64,000 nucleotides of DNA, taken from Ursus arctos (Eukaryota; Chordata; Mammalia; Carnivora; Ursidae). The stretch's first letter is position 1. Every line of letters begins with the position of its first letter. The notes beneath the pieces were generated by a model. It saw nothing but the letters and a program-made list of their open reading frames with translations, was not told the DNA's origin and made no database searches. The stretch is taken from NCBI RefSeq assembly GCF_023065955.2, contig NW_026622952.1, forward strand, positions 31,172,313 through 31,236,312, read 5' to 3'. Of the stretch, positions 10,976-22,255 are shown in pieces. Position numbers and translations under genes: made by a program.

Positions 10976-12513
10976 TATTGTATTCACATTTGTCATTTTG
11001 AAACACCCACTTCTCAATTAAATTGCTTCTAACTTCTCTATATTATGTCTTTATCCTTTAATCAGACCTTTAAAGACCCTAAGATGTTTAAAATATCAGC
11101 TGTTAGTACTTGTGGCATTTTCTTTTCAGTAGTATTTAAGGTTGCTTAAAGTGACAGCCAAAAACAACCAGATACTCTGAGGTGGTGATTTCTAATGTTA
11201 GGACAACAGAAGTAAAACTAGATATATAGTAATTAAAGATGGATACCTAAGAAGCATTTTAGAATCAACATTAATTTCTCCTGAACATATTTTATTTAGT
11301 AGATTCAGACTGAATCTATTACTTTTCCAGTCATACATATATATTTTTGTCAATTTCTCTAGGCAAATATAGATGCCTCCAACTTCAGATGTAATCAAAA
11401 CCTTTGGTGAATCGGGGCTTTTGTCCTTAAAAAATAAGACATGGTTATGGTTATAGTGACTTCTCATTTCACTGTTTTGTAAGAAAATTGTACTGCCTCT
11501 TCTAGTGCTTTCACAGGGAGCCACAGATGTCAGTGCCTGACAGCAAAGCTAGCTCAGTGGTGGCCTAAGTGTCTCTGTAAGTTACCCCTCCCAACTGACC
11601 TAGTTTATCACACCTTCAGAGAAGACAAGCTATTCTTAGGACACCCAGGTGCACTGATTGAGCAGGTTTTGCAGAGGCATTTCTGTCACAAGTTAACCTG
11701 TGATTAATATGAAATATTGAGTTATTTCATCCAATTTAATTCATGAGATTTAATGGTTTATTAGTTCTTTTTTTATACACTCATATCTGGGCCATGTTTC
11801 CTTATGAATACAGAATTTTCGTAAAGTAAACTTAAGAGCGTTATTTACTGTGCTATATTAAGCATTTTTAACGTGTTTAGTGTCAAGAAAATATATCATG
11901 ATTTGACTGGGATAGTTAGAAGTAGGTTGGGACCAGCAGAATTCATGATATTAAAATAAAGAGAATTTGATAGCTTCCTCTTCGACACAGTACAAGAGAG
12001 AATCTAGCAAAGCTATTTAGAAGACATGATGTTACTGTGAATTATGAAACATCTATTTAACAGGTTACCCGCAGTTACTGTGTGTATATATATATGTGTT
12101 TGAGTTGTATCTGACTTTGAATGGGGTACTCTATTAGGTGGCACATTATCCCATGGGCAGTTGTGTATATGAGCAGCCCATAACTTACATTGTTAAAAGA
12201 CTTAAAGCTATATTTATTAAACAACATAGCTTTTCTTTTCTCCCTGTACTTTATATTGGGAAATTCTAGAAAAAGCCAAAAAGGAAAAAAACATTTTTTC
12301 TCTGACACCATTCCTATCTTCTAAATCTGAAGTCCTCAAATAAAATGGCCAGTTCTTATTGCCATATTCTAGCCATCTTTCTCTTATGAAATAAAATTTT
12401 TTAAAAAAACCACAAGGAATTAAAAGGAGAGTCAAAAATGATGTACAAGAGGACAATTAGAAAACATTCACTGGCTTCAACCTGCTTCTCCTTCACAACA
12501 TTTTCCCTTATTG
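10976..12513. other. Unassigned intergenic DNA
   Basis: No recognised gene. A 108-codon minus-strand open frame at 11198-11524 has no family resemblance or coding signature that I can see. The sequence around 11500-11700 is less AT-rich than its surroundings. Confidence 0.45.
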
Positions 12514-12721
12514 TTTTTTTTTTTTTAAATATTTTATTTATTTATTTGAGAGATAGAGAGAAAGCACCAATAAGGAGGTTGGGAGAGAGGGGCAGAGAGA
12601 GAAAGGGAGAAGCAGATTCCCTTCTGAGCAGGGAGCCCGATGCAGAACTCGATCCCAGGACCCCAGGATCATGACCTGAGCTGAAGGCAGATGCTTAACT
12701 GAATGAGCCACCCAGGCGCCC
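12514..12721 (-). mobile_element. SINEC (CAN-SINE)
   Basis: Poly-T, 'attttatttatttatttgaga', GA-rich tract, 'gaagcagattccc', inverted B box 'actcgatcccagg', 'catgacctgagc', and terminal 'gccacccaggcgccc'. Candidate degenerate target-site duplication 'cttattg' / 'cgtattg' flanks it. More diverged than the copy at 7193. Confidence 0.93.
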
Positions 12722-12839
12722 TGCCGTATTGGTTTTAAATTTGAGTCTTGATAGTAAGTCATTTGGTAAGAGTGTTAATACGCAGAACATAGTACGCATT
12801 ACTTTCATAAATTGGATAGTGTGAGAGATTAAAAACTGA

Positions 12840-13050
12840 GATTTATGGGGTGCCTACCCTATATAAGGCATTATATTTCCTGACTCATGTAAAAATATTT
12901 CATTAACTTCTCACAAAACCTTATAAAGCAGGTAGGATTATGCTCATCTTACAAATAAGACTCTAAGAATTTACAAGACTTACTCAAGGTCTGTCATCTT
13001 GTAAGTGGCAAATCATAGATTAACATTAACACTGTCTAATTGCATCGCAT
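12840..13050 (-). mobile_element. MIR-family SINE
   Basis: Inverted MIR order: 'ggggtgcctaccctatata', 'aacttctcacaaaacctta', 'gcaggtaggattatgctcatc', 'ttactcaaggtctgtcat', 'gtaagtggcaaatcat'. Old and diverged. Confidence 0.7.
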
Positions 13051-13119
13051 TTTTTTAAGTCATACAATGTTTCTTTCCTTCTTCCTTGAACATAACAGTA
13101 AAAGAATAATCAGAAATAA

Positions 13120-13330
13120 TATGATATCTTGCATTTATACAATAGCAACATCTAAAAAAATACTTTCACAAAGGTAGCTCACAGAAATGTCAGGTAGTTT
13201 TTTGTATCAATTTTCCTGATGAGGAAGTTGAGACCAGCAAACAAACGACCTTTCTCCAAGACTCTCAGAAGTTAGGGTCTGCTGACAGTGGCCCTTCATT
13301 TCTTCTCATTACCAGTCCAGCTGCTTCTTC
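13120..13330 (-). mobile_element. Possible MIR-like fragment
   Basis: 'ctttcacaaaggtagctcaca', 'caattttcctgatgaggaag', and a following 'ctccaagactctcagaagttagg' resemble an inverted MIR3-like element, but the match is weak. Confidence 0.4.
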
Positions 13331-14129
13331 TGCACCATGCCACTCAAAGATTATATTTAAAACTGTCTTTTCATTATGAAACTTTCAGCCTTTCTTTGGC
13401 ATCAAATATCTTTCGTGTGTTAAGCAGTGCCAAAATTGGAATATGAATGTTTTAGGTAGGAGAGGATTGCAGTAGAAGGCATATTTATATATCAACAAAT
13501 TTGAAAATGTGTAGTCTTTTATGGACATTGCATATTTTAGTTGCATCTGGAATGTAATTTTCTTTTACTCACAGTTTTTACTTTTTTGAAACACGCTTTG
13601 TCCACTGTTAGATGTTGTCAGACAATTCAAATTAGTTATGATGGCAATGACTTTTGAAAGAAAATTATAGTTTAAATCATATACTTTAAAAAATAGACCT
13701 TTTAAAAATCATTAGGTTTTATGGGTTGCTTTAATTATTTTAATCTCACATTTCAGCATGAAAATCTTCTTCACTGCCAAGTTAAACCTTCAGAAGAAAA
13801 TGAAATATAATTATCTTTTTATATTTTATGAAAATTAATGATATCATCAACATTTAAAATGTAAGTTCTTTCAAAAGGTTAACCCCTTGTAGTGTCTTAA
13901 TTTGAAATTAAAAGCTGTTTTATATATTTGCCTAAGAGTGTACAATTAGAATTAAAGTGGGGTTTCCCCATATGTTGCATGCTTATATATGGCACCCCCC
14001 AAAATAATGTGAATTAATATGTGAGATTCATAATATTAAAGGCTTTTTATTATATCCCCACCTTAATCCAAGTTACCCATCTTATATAGAATAAATCCAA
14101 TTTTTTATGTGTGTGGCAAGAACTTTTAA
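13331..14129. other. Unassigned AT-rich DNA
   Basis: About 800 bp, very AT-rich, no open frame or repeat family that I can support. Confidence 0.5.
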
Positions 14130-15115
14130 AATCTTCTCTTTTAGCAACTTTTAAATATACAATACAGTATTGTTAACTATAGTCACCAAGCTATACATTA
14201 AACCCTCAGAACTACCCATCTTACAGATAGGAGTTTGTACCCTTTGACCATCTTCACCCATTTCTCTCACTCCCCAGCCCCACTTCTGTCAACCACCATT
14301 TACTCTCTCTTTTTATGAGTTCAGCTTTTTTAGGTTTCACATAAAAGTGAGATCATACAGTATTTGTCTTTCTCTAACTTATTTCACTTAGTATAATGCT
14401 CTCAAGGTCCATCCATGTCACAAATGACAGGATTTCCTTTCTTTCTTTCTTAATGACTAAATAACATCCCACGGTATGTGTGTATGCATATGTGTGTGTA
14501 TACATATGTACATACATACATGTGTGTACACACACACACCGACATTTTCCATGTCCGTTCATCCATTGATGGATAGTTAGGTTGTTTCCATGTCTTGGCT
14601 ATTGTAAATAATGCTACGATGAACATAGGAGTACAGATAATCTCTTCAAGACAATTGTTTCATTTCTTTCAGATCTATATGAGTAGTAAAATTGATGGAC
14701 AATAGAGCAGTTCTGTTTTTTATTTTTTTTAAGAATTTCCACACTGTCTTCATAGTGGCTACACCAATTTCCATTCCCCCCAACAGTGCCTAAGGGCTCC
14801 TTTTTCTCTACAACCTCTCTAGCATTTGTTATTGCTTGTTTTTTGATAATGGCCATCCTAACAGGTTTGAGGTGGGAGATCTAATTGTGGTTTTACTTTG
14901 CATTCACCTGCTGATTAGTGATGTTGAGCACCTTCACATGTACCTGTTGGCCATTTCTGTGTCTTCTTTGGAGAGATGTCTATTCAAGTCCCTTTCTCCA
15001 TTTTTTAAATTGGATTTTTTTTTTTTTTGCTACTGAGTTATAAATTTTGAATAGTCTTCTTAATAGATATGTGGTTTGCAAATATTTTCTCCCGTTCTGT
15101 AGCTTGTCTTTTAAT
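14130..15115 (-). mobile_element. L1 (old) ORF2 C-terminus and 3'UTR
   Basis: Inverted L1: 'caatacagtattgttaactatagtcacc' is split across a typical L1 3'UTR segment, then 'cttagtataatgct', 'ggtccatccatgt', 'ggctattgtaaataatgc', 'tggccatcctaacagg', and 'ttgtcttttaattctg'. ORF2 is riddled with stops; the minus-strand frames at 14374, 14614 and 14980 are fragments. A TG/TACA microsatellite (14476-14540) sits inside the ORF2 tail at the place where L1 normally reads 'tgtatatatg'. Confidence 0.85.
14476..14540. repeat. TG/TACA/CA microsatellite inside L1
   Basis: Mixed alternating purine-pyrimidine repeat of about 65 bp (TG runs, 'catacatacatg', then CA run), which could adopt left-handed DNA. 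Seeded by an L1 ORF2 segment. Confidence 0.85.
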
Positions 15116-15239
15116 TCTGCTTTAATGTTTAGGTGAATAAACAATAGCACACATACAATAAACATATTTCATCCACCAAAAATTAAGGATAAGCTACAGT
15201 GTTCCATAAAGACTCTGGAAGTTAAATACTTCTATTGCT

Positions 15240-15440
15240 ATTACTGCTTACTGTTTTTGCATGCCTACTGTTTGACAGAAACTGTCACGTGTACTTTTAA
15301 TTATTTTTCTCTAATTTCTTATCATTACTTCAAAATCACTATTATTATATCCATTTATGTAATAGCAAGAGAGATTAAAATGCAGCACATATATTGGATA
15401 AGACCACACAGCAGAATGTGAGATCAGAGATTTATTTCTG
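15240..15440 (-). mobile_element. MIR-family SINE
   Basis: 'catgcctactgtttgacag', 'actattattatatccattta', and 'aagaccacacagcagaatgtg' follow the inverted MIR order. Old. Confidence 0.6.
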
Positions 15441-16091
15441 GGCTTCTTTGGCTCAAAAGTTAATCATTTTCTGCTATATCACACATTATATGTGTGTTAA
15501 CTTTCCCTATGATTCTAGGGAAAATCATGAAATCATCAAATTGAACTTTACCCCACATTGTGGCATTTTTCTACTTTTTCAATGTGTTTTTCATGCTGTC
15601 TTTAAGCAGAATTAGATTTAAGAGAGAATTGTGCCTTACATAAGCTTAAAAAATCTAATGTGTTCTTCCCCCTAGTAGTATTTATTTATTTAAAAAAAAA
15701 CAGAAAATAATGAATGGTTAATATATTGTACAGTTTTCAAAGTATGATTGAAGAAGGTTATTTTGAGGGTTTAATTTCTCAGCATTTAACTCTATTTATG
15801 ATGTCAATTCTTGAAAGAGCAGTTATTTTCTTTTCGTTAAATGGTGTTCATGGGTACATTGTTCAGCATTGGCAGTATTGGAGTTTGCATTATGATCCAC
15901 TTTTTAGTATTTGAGGACACCAGCCCCCGGGAATGTCTAGCCCATTCATCTATGAAGACTGTGCCTCTTTCTCCAGCTAGAGCTCTGTGACTGAAACAGC
16001 AACTGCACTGGATTCCCCACAGATGTTTAAAGGCAGCATGGCAGTAGCTGATCAGATTCTACAATTTTATCAAGAATTAAAAATATTATGT
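15441..16091. other. Unassigned intergenic DNA
   Basis: Two short + strand open frames (15394-15615 and 15714-15914) show no recognisable family. A less AT-rich patch lies at about 15910-16050. Confidence 0.45.
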
Positions 16092-16288
16092 AGGGCACCT
16101 GGGTGGCTCAGTCAGTTAAGCATCTGCCTTTGGCTCAGGTCATGATCCCAGGGTCCTGGGGTGGAGCCTCTCATGGGGACTCCCTGCTCAGAGCAGCAGG
16201 GAGTCTGCTTTTCCCTCTCCCTCTGCCCTTCCCCCTCCACTGCTCCTGTTCTCTCTCAAATAAAAAAAAGAAAATCTTAAAAAAAAAA
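16092..16288 (+). mobile_element. SINEC (CAN-SINE)
   Basis: 'agggcacctgggtggctcag', 'aagcatctgcctttggctc', 'catgatcccagggtcctggg', 'ggagtctgcttttccc', CT-rich tract, 'tctcaaataaa', poly-A. Imperfect target-site duplication resembling 'attatgta' / 'attgtgta'. The head (GGCTCAG, TTTGGCTCAGGTC) is the older carnivore type. Confidence 0.94.
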
Positions 16289-16652
16289 GACATTGTGTAA
16301 TTTTTTACCTTGTTTTTAACATTTTTGACTTGCTTTGTGTTTCCTGTTTTGAGTGCCTTTGTTTTTTAAAGTTATCCTTAAGCACTTTGGCAGAGTCTGT
16401 TTTTGGGGAATTCTCTTCTAGTTTTTATCTCTTTATATGCTAATGATCCCCTGGTTTCACTTATATATCCTGAACACTATGTTTAAATAAATCACCTTCA
16501 TAGTTGGAAGACCTAGAGAATGGATTAATATGGCATCTCTGAAAGATGGAGAAATAGCGGTAACATTCCAGTATTTGACTTCTGTGCAATGTTTGATGCT
16601 ATAACCATAATATTTCCTTAAACTTGCACTTCCTAACTTATATCTTAAAATT
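16289..16652. other. Unassigned intergenic DNA
   Basis: No gene or recognised repeat. The minus-strand open frame 16457-16723 runs into the following LTR and is chance. Confidence 0.45.
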
Positions 16653-17148
16653 TGTAGTAGGCAGAGTAATATCTTCCCAAAGACATCCTTATACCCAGAA
16701 CCTGTAAACATGCTAATTTTCATCGCAGAAGGTACTTTGCAGATGCGATTAAGTTAAAGAACTTGATATGAGATTATTCTGGATTATCTGGGTGGGCCCA
16801 ATCTAATCACATGGGCCCTCAAAAGTGAGGACTATTTCCCAATTGTGGACAGAGGGAGATGAAACTACAGGAAAATGGCCAAAGGGTAGAACCCTGTAGG
16901 ATTGGAAGATGGAAAAAGGGGGCCACAAACCAAGGGATGCAGGTGGACCTTACAAGCTGGAAAAGACAAAGACATAAATTTTCCACCAGAGCTTTTGAAA
17001 GGGAATACAGCCCTGCTGACACCTTAATTTTAGCCAGTGAGACCCAAATAGGACTTCTAGCCTACAGAATTGTAAACTAATACATTTCTGTTATTTTAAG
17101 TCACCAAGTCTATAATAATTTGTTACAGCAAAGTAGAAAACTAATACA
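16653..17148 (+). mobile_element. MLT1/MaLR-type solo LTR
   Basis: Starts TG at 16653 and ends '...ctaataca'. Diagnostic segments in order: 'gcagatgcgattaagttaa', 'ggattatctgggtgggccc', 'aatctaatcacatgggccc', 'gccctgctgacaccttaat', 'tagccagtgagaccc', 'ctacagaattgtaaac', 'aatttgttacagca'. The whole LTR is present with moderate divergence. The overlapping open frames (16819-17022 minus, 16859-17080 plus) are within the LTR and not genes. Confidence 0.88.
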
Positions 17149-18898
17149 CTGATTCTTCTTTTTTTTTTTTTAAATCAAAATACTTGTTCCTGATTCTCCT
17201 TCTCCTTCAAAATCTTTTTCTCTTCTCTAGCACAGGATCTTCTATCTTCAGCCTTATTTATTGGGTGAGGATTTATGCAATGATTATTCTCTTATTGTGC
17301 CACATTCTATATGGGCTATTCCATCCAATGCCATACAAGTAGTCTGCTATAAATGTTGTATGTCTATACCTAATCATGAAATAGCACCCCAACAGCATTT
17401 GAGCAGCCTGTGGGAGACTGTGTCTATAGGAAATTCCCACAGATACCATGAACTTAGTTTGTCCAAAATCAAATTCATTGATTTCTTGAAAGGACCACAC
17501 TTATATATACCCAAATCATTCATTTCTTCAACTCCCTGAGCTATTCAGTTGTATTATAATCTACCTAGTTTGGTAAGACAGAAATTCTGCTACTATCTTA
17601 ATATATCCCTCTCCCAGAAAAATCAGTGTCAATCAATCTTTCTAGCATCCAAATACAATTCCACCTCACCATTTTTACTATTACTGACCTAATTCAGCCC
17701 CTCATTATTTTTTACCAAATCATTGAAAAATACTATATACTGACATTTTAAAGTGAATAAAAGTATTCTTGCATTTCAGTGTCTACATATGCTATATCCA
17801 AGGATGTATGTCTGTTGTATGTGTGACAGGTGCTAGTTATTGTGAACTTTATTGTCCATGGGAAAAAAATTGGGCCAGTGGTGGACAAGTTATTAAGTTC
17901 AAGTTTCAAGGTATTTCATTGATTATAATTGACAAGTTCACCTAATCAGACATGTGTTCACATTTGCAGAATCATAAATATTTTATTACTATTTTTTAAT
18001 TTCTGTAATATTACTTATCAACTTGTAATCACTCATCCAAACATACAATGCTTAAGTATGGGAACTGGAACTACAGCTGTAATTGCAGTGTTCCATGCTA
18101 TATTTAAGCAAAGCTATGCAAAATGTCACATTGAGCTCTGAAAAATTAAAATGTTAATAATTTTTATGAATAATTGCCTAATTTGCACATTCTGGGGTTT
18201 AATTTGAATGCTGTACTGATTATACAAGCCTTTGAATAATTCATGTATAGACGTCCTCCATTACCCTGACAATCAGAATTGTACGCTGGTTCCAAAAAGC
18301 TGCCGTGTGACAACATTACCTACTATGATTGGGATGTAATCCTATATTAACTATTTTTCAAGAATAAATAGAAGTGAAGAGGAGTATCTGCAGAAAATTA
18401 ATTGACAAATTTCTGTTTCAGATGGCCTTTGTAAAAACATACATAAAGATATCTTTGTCATTTCTTTTTTGACTGATCGTCTTCCGTCTAGTGACCTTTT
18501 AAACATATGTGTAGATGCAAATTTCTTTATCCAACAAAGAATCAAGATAAAAACCTGACACCATAGTTGACTATATGAAATATAATCATAATTTTCATCT
18601 TCTAATAGAAGAAATCTTGCATACTACTTGAGCTTTTGCAAAGAACTGGACATATTGTAAAGCTTTGTTTGGAAAGATTCTTAAAGTCAGGCCAAGAAAT
18701 GCATATATTGCTCCATAAACACTCAGAAGTCTATTTCTTAAAAAAATAACCTTAAACTTAACCATTAGAGGCAATTAGTCTTACAAGTAATCTTGCCATT
18801 ACTTAGATGGAGGTACATCTTAGTATAGCAGGGACACTCTTGCTCCAATAGGGATCTGCTTTCCAGAACTGTGGTCCATCATAAAAATAAAATTCACA
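17149..18898. other. Unassigned AT-rich intergenic DNA
   Basis: About 1.75 kb with no gene or named repeat. The open frames at 17261-17539 (+) and 17273-17500 (-) are each other's antisense and have no recognised similarity. Confidence 0.45.
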
Positions 18899-19085
18899 GG
18901 GCACGTGGGTGACTCAGTCAGTTAAGTGGCCAGTTCTTCATTTTGACTCAGGTCATGATCTCGTGGGTCTGGAGATAAAGCTCTGCAGTGGGCTTTGTGC
19001 TCAGCAGGGAGTGTGCTTGAAGATTCTTTCCCTCTGCTCTCTCCCTCTATCGCAAATAAATATATAAATAAATCTTTTTAAAAAA
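18899..19085 (+). mobile_element. SINEC (CAN-SINE), older copy
   Basis: 'gggcacgtgggtgactcag', 'tcaggtcatgatctcgtggg', 'gggctttgtgctcagcaggg', CT-rich tract, 'caaataaatatataaataaatc'. Flanked by imperfect duplication 'attcac'. More diverged than the young arctoid copies. Confidence 0.9.
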
Positions 19086-19136
19086 TGTGATTCACTACCA
19101 TGTTGTACTGAAATCTTTTACCAACACCATCATTCA

Positions 19137-19385
19137 GCTCAGTGGTTAAGAGTAGAGCCTGGATAGTCAGATGACCTGGGGTTGAACCACATTCTGCCCC
19201 TTACTTGCTCTGAGATCTTGAGCAATTTATTTAGCCTCACTAAACTTTACTTTTATCATATGAAATGGTTTGGGGACAATGGCAATAATAGTACCTGTTG
19301 TTTCTGTTTAGTTGAGAAATTAATAAGGTAACCTATCCTAAGAACTAACATACTATGCAGCATGCATTGAGATAAATGAAAGTGA
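19137..19385 (+). mobile_element. MIR SINE, nearly full length
   Basis: Sense MIR: 'cagtggttaagagtagagcc', 'cagatgacctggggttgaa', 'ttacttgctctgagatcttgag', 'ttagcctcactaaacttta', 'gacaatggcaataatagtacc', and a tail with 'ttgagataaatgaaa'. Confidence 0.8.
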
Positions 19386-19504
19386 TCTGTTGTTTTCTTT
19401 ATCAATGATTCCATGTATTACCTTTTGTTTTCTATTTTATATGTGGAAGATGGCCTGAGTAATGGCAGTCCTTTCTTCCTTAGTAGTTCCAGATCCTCAC
19501 TGGC

Positions 19505-19635
19505 CATGGTATTTACTTGAGCACGTTCTAAAAATAGAAATTTTTAGCCTCCTTCTCCACCACAGGTCTCCCCGGTTCTGATTTACTATGTCTTGGATGA
19601 CAGATGAGGAATCAGTATTTTAAAAAATGCTTCCA
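19505..19635 (+). mobile_element. MER5A-like hAT DNA transposon, left part
   Basis: 'cctccttctccaccacaggtctccccggttctgatttac' (split here as 'cctccttctccaccaca' and 'gttctgatttac') and 'gaggaatcagtattttaaaa' match the MER5-type body. The element is interrupted at 19636 and resumes near 22204 ('aactcccaggttatttcat', 'ggaacca'). It is the outermost layer of the nest. Confidence 0.6.
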
Positions 19636-19763
19636 GGGTGCCTGGGTGGCTCAGTTGGCTAAGCCTCTCATTCTTGATTTAGGCTCAGGTCATGATCTCA
19701 GTTGTAAATCGAGCCCTATGTCAGACTGCACGGGGTCTGAAACCTGCTTAAGATTCTCTCTCC
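19636..19763 (+). mobile_element. SINEC, left part (split by an L1)
   Basis: SINE head 'gggtgcctgggtggctcag', 'ggctcaggtcatgatctcag', 'atcgagccctatgtcagac', down to 'cctgcttaagattctctctcc'. The missing 3' part is at 22076-22188. Outer target-site duplication 'aaaaaatgcttcc' (19622-19634) and 'aaaaatgctccc' (22191-22202). Confidence 0.88.
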
Positions 19764-21251
19764 ACCCAAAATTGCTAGAACTCATACAAGAATTCAGCAA
19801 AGTGATAGGATATAAAATAAATGCACAAAAATCAGTTGCATTTCTATACACTAACAATGAGACGGAAGAAAGAGAAATTAAGAAGTCGATCCCATTTACC
19901 ATTTGCATGAAAAACTGCAAAATACCTAGGAATAAACCTAACCAAAGAGCCAAAGAATCTGTACTCAGAAAACTATAGAACACTTATGAAAGAAATTGAG
20001 AAAGACACAACATAATGGAAAAACTTTCCATGCTCCTGGATTGGAAGAACAAATATTATTAAAATGTCTATGCTAATGTCCCTATCAAAATACCATCAAC
20101 ATTTTTCACCGAGCTAGAACAAACAATAAATTCGTATGGAACCAGAAAAGACCCCGAATAGCAAAGGAATATTGAAAAAGAAAACCAAAGCTAGTGGCAT
20201 CACAATGCTGGACTTCAAGCTCTATTACACAGCTGTAGTCATCAAGACAGCATGGTACTGGCACAAAAACAGACACATAGATCAGTGGAACAGTATAGAG
20301 AACCCAGAAATGGACTCTCAACTCTATGGTCAACTAGTCTTTGACAAAGCAGGAAAGACTATCCAATGGAAAAAAGACAGTCTCTTCAACAAATGGTGTT
20401 GGGAAAATTGAAAAGCCACATGCAGGAGAAAGAAACCAGACCATTTTCTTACATCATACACAAAAATAGACTCAAAGTGGATGAAAGACCTAAATGTGAG
20501 ACAGGAATCCATCAAAATCCTAGAGAAGAACACAGGAACCAACTCTGTGGCCTTAGCCGTAGCAACTTCTTGCTAGCCATGTCTCCAAAGGCAAGGGAAA
20601 CAAAGGCAAAAATGAATTATTGGGACTTCATCAAGAGAAAAAGCTTTTGCACAACAAAGGAAATAGTTGACAAAACCAAAAGATAACCGACAGAATAGGA
20701 GAAGATATTTGCAAATGTTTTATCAGATAGAAGACTAGTATCCAAAATCTATAAAGAACTTATCAAACTCAACACCCAAAGAACAAATAATCCAGTCAAG
20801 AAATGGGCAGAAGACACAAACAGACATTTCTCCAAAGAAAACATCCAAATGGCCAAAGACACATGAAAAAATGCTCAACATCACTTGGCATCAGGGAAAT
20901 ACAAATCAAAACCACAATGAGATACCACCTCACACTAGTCAGAATGGCTAAAATTAAGTCAGGAAATTACAGATGTTGGCAAGGATGCAGAGAATGGGGA
21001 ACCCTCTTACACTGTTGGTGGGAGTGCAAACTGTTATAGACACACTGGAGGGTCCTCAAAAAGTTAAAAATAAGGCTACCCTATGACCTAACAATTGCAC
21101 TACTAGGTATATAGCCCAAAGATACAAATGTAGTGATCTAAAGGGGCACCTGCACCCCAATGTTTATAGCAGCAATCTCCTCAATAGCCAAACTATGGAA
21201 AGAGCCCAGATGTCCATAGACAGATAAATGGATAAAGAAAATGTGAGAGAA

Positions 21252-21252
<1 letters not shown>

Positions 21253-21289
<37 letters not shown>

Positions 21290-21294
21290 CACAC

Positions 21295-21327
<33 letters not shown>

Positions 21328-21445
21328 TTGAGAGAGATATACATAGAGATATAGAGAAATATATATATCTATATATATAGATATATATGGATAGATGATA
21401 GATAGATAGATAGATAGATATAGATATAGATAGATATAGATAGAT
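21253..21445. repeat. Compound microsatellite (CT)n (TA)n (GA)n (GATA)n
   Basis: In order: (TC)n, (TA)n with CA interruptions, (AG)n, TA-rich, then GATA units. It lies in the L1 ORF2 tail between 'gataaagaaaatgtg' and 'ataatggaatactactcagcc', where L1 normally has a short TA run. The minus-strand frame 21138-21344 is an artefact of the repeat. Confidence 0.95.
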
Positions 21446-21600
21446 ATATAATGGAATACTACTCAGCCATCAAAAAATGAAATCTTGCCATTTGCAACGA
21501 CATGGAGGGAACTAGAGGGTATTACTCTAAATGAAATAAATCCATCAGAGAAAGACCTTATCATATGATCTCACTCATATGTGGGATTTAAGAGACAAAA

Positions 21601-21796
21601 TGGGGCGCCTGGGTGGCTTAGTCATTAAGCGTCTGCCTTCGGTCAGGGCGTGATCCGGAGTTATGGGATCGAGCCCCACATCGGGCTCCTCTGCTGGAAG
21701 CCTGCTTCTTCCTCTCCCACTCCCCCTGCTTGTGTTCCCTCTCTCACTGGCTCTCTCTCTCTCTCTCAAATAAACAAACAAAATCTTTAAAAAAAA
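21601..21796 (+). mobile_element. SINEC (young arctoid type) inside L1
   Basis: 'ggggcgcctgggtggctta', 'aagcgtctgccttcgg', 'gatcgagccccacatcggg', 'cctgcttcttcctctcccac', CT-rich tract, 'caaataaacaaacaaaatc', poly-A. Perfect 12-bp target-site duplication 'taagagacaaaa' at 21589-21600 and 21797-21808. Confidence 0.95.
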
Positions 21797-22075
21797 TAAG
21801 AGACAAAACAGAGGATTGTGGGGGAAGGGAGGGAAGAATAAAACAAGATGAAGTCAGGGAGACAAACCATAAGAGACTCTTAATCTCAGGAAACAAACTG
21901 AGGGTTGCTGGAGGGAAGGAATTTGGGAGGATAGGGTAACAGGGTAATGGACATTAAGGAGGGCATGTGATGTAATGAGCACTGAGTATTATATAAGAGT
22001 GATGAATCACTGAACTTTACTTCTGAAACTAGTAATACACTATATATTAATCAATTGAATTTAAATTTTAAAAAA

Positions 22076-22188
22076 AGATTCTCTCTCTCCCTTTCCCTCT
22101 GCCCCACCCTCCCACCCTGTTATCTTATGTGTGTGCATTCTCTCTTTCTAAAAACAAATAAAATAAAATATAGTAAAATAAAACTTAT
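22076..22188 (+). mobile_element. SINEC, right part (after the L1)
   Basis: Resumes at the duplicated 'agattctctctc', then CT-rich tract, 'gtgtgtgcattctctctttc', 'aaacaaataaaataaaata'. Completes the SINE begun at 19636. Confidence 0.85.
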
Positions 22189-22203
22189 ATAAAAATGCTC
22201 CCC

Positions 22204-22255
22204 CCCAAAAAAATAATAACTCCCAGGTTATTTCATAATCAAACTTGTCAGGAAC
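22204..22255 (+). mobile_element. MER5A-like DNA transposon, right part
   Basis: 'aactcccaggttatttcataa' and 'gtcaggaacca' continue the element interrupted at 19635 (expected order: 'gctcccaggtgattct ... gagaacca'). Short and weak alone; the call depends on the left part. Confidence 0.45.

Larger units (their letters stand above)
19764..22075 (+). mobile_element. 5'-truncated L1 inserted in a SINE
   Basis: About 2.3 kb of L1 ORF2 3' half plus 3'UTR. It begins after the RT active-site region (first peptide '[15 protein letters not shown]'), runs through the thumb and connection, and reaches the C-terminal cysteine motif: frame 20803-21039 has C-x3-C-x7-H-x4-C (CWQGC...H...C). It ends with 3'UTR and poly-A at 22075. 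Target-site duplication 'aagattctctctcc' at 19750-19763 and 22075-22090 (with one extra TC on the right) comes from the host SINE. ORF2 is broken into several frames by frameshifts and stops. A microsatellite (21253-21445) and a SINE (21601-21796) lie within it. Confidence 0.93.

Noticed and set aside
11198..11524. 108-codon minus-strand open frame
   Set aside because: No recognisable family, no codon pattern or splice context, and length is within chance for this much sequence.
19604..19978. 124-codon + strand open frame
   Set aside because: It is a chance fusion of DNA-transposon, SINE and L1 ORF2 sequence.
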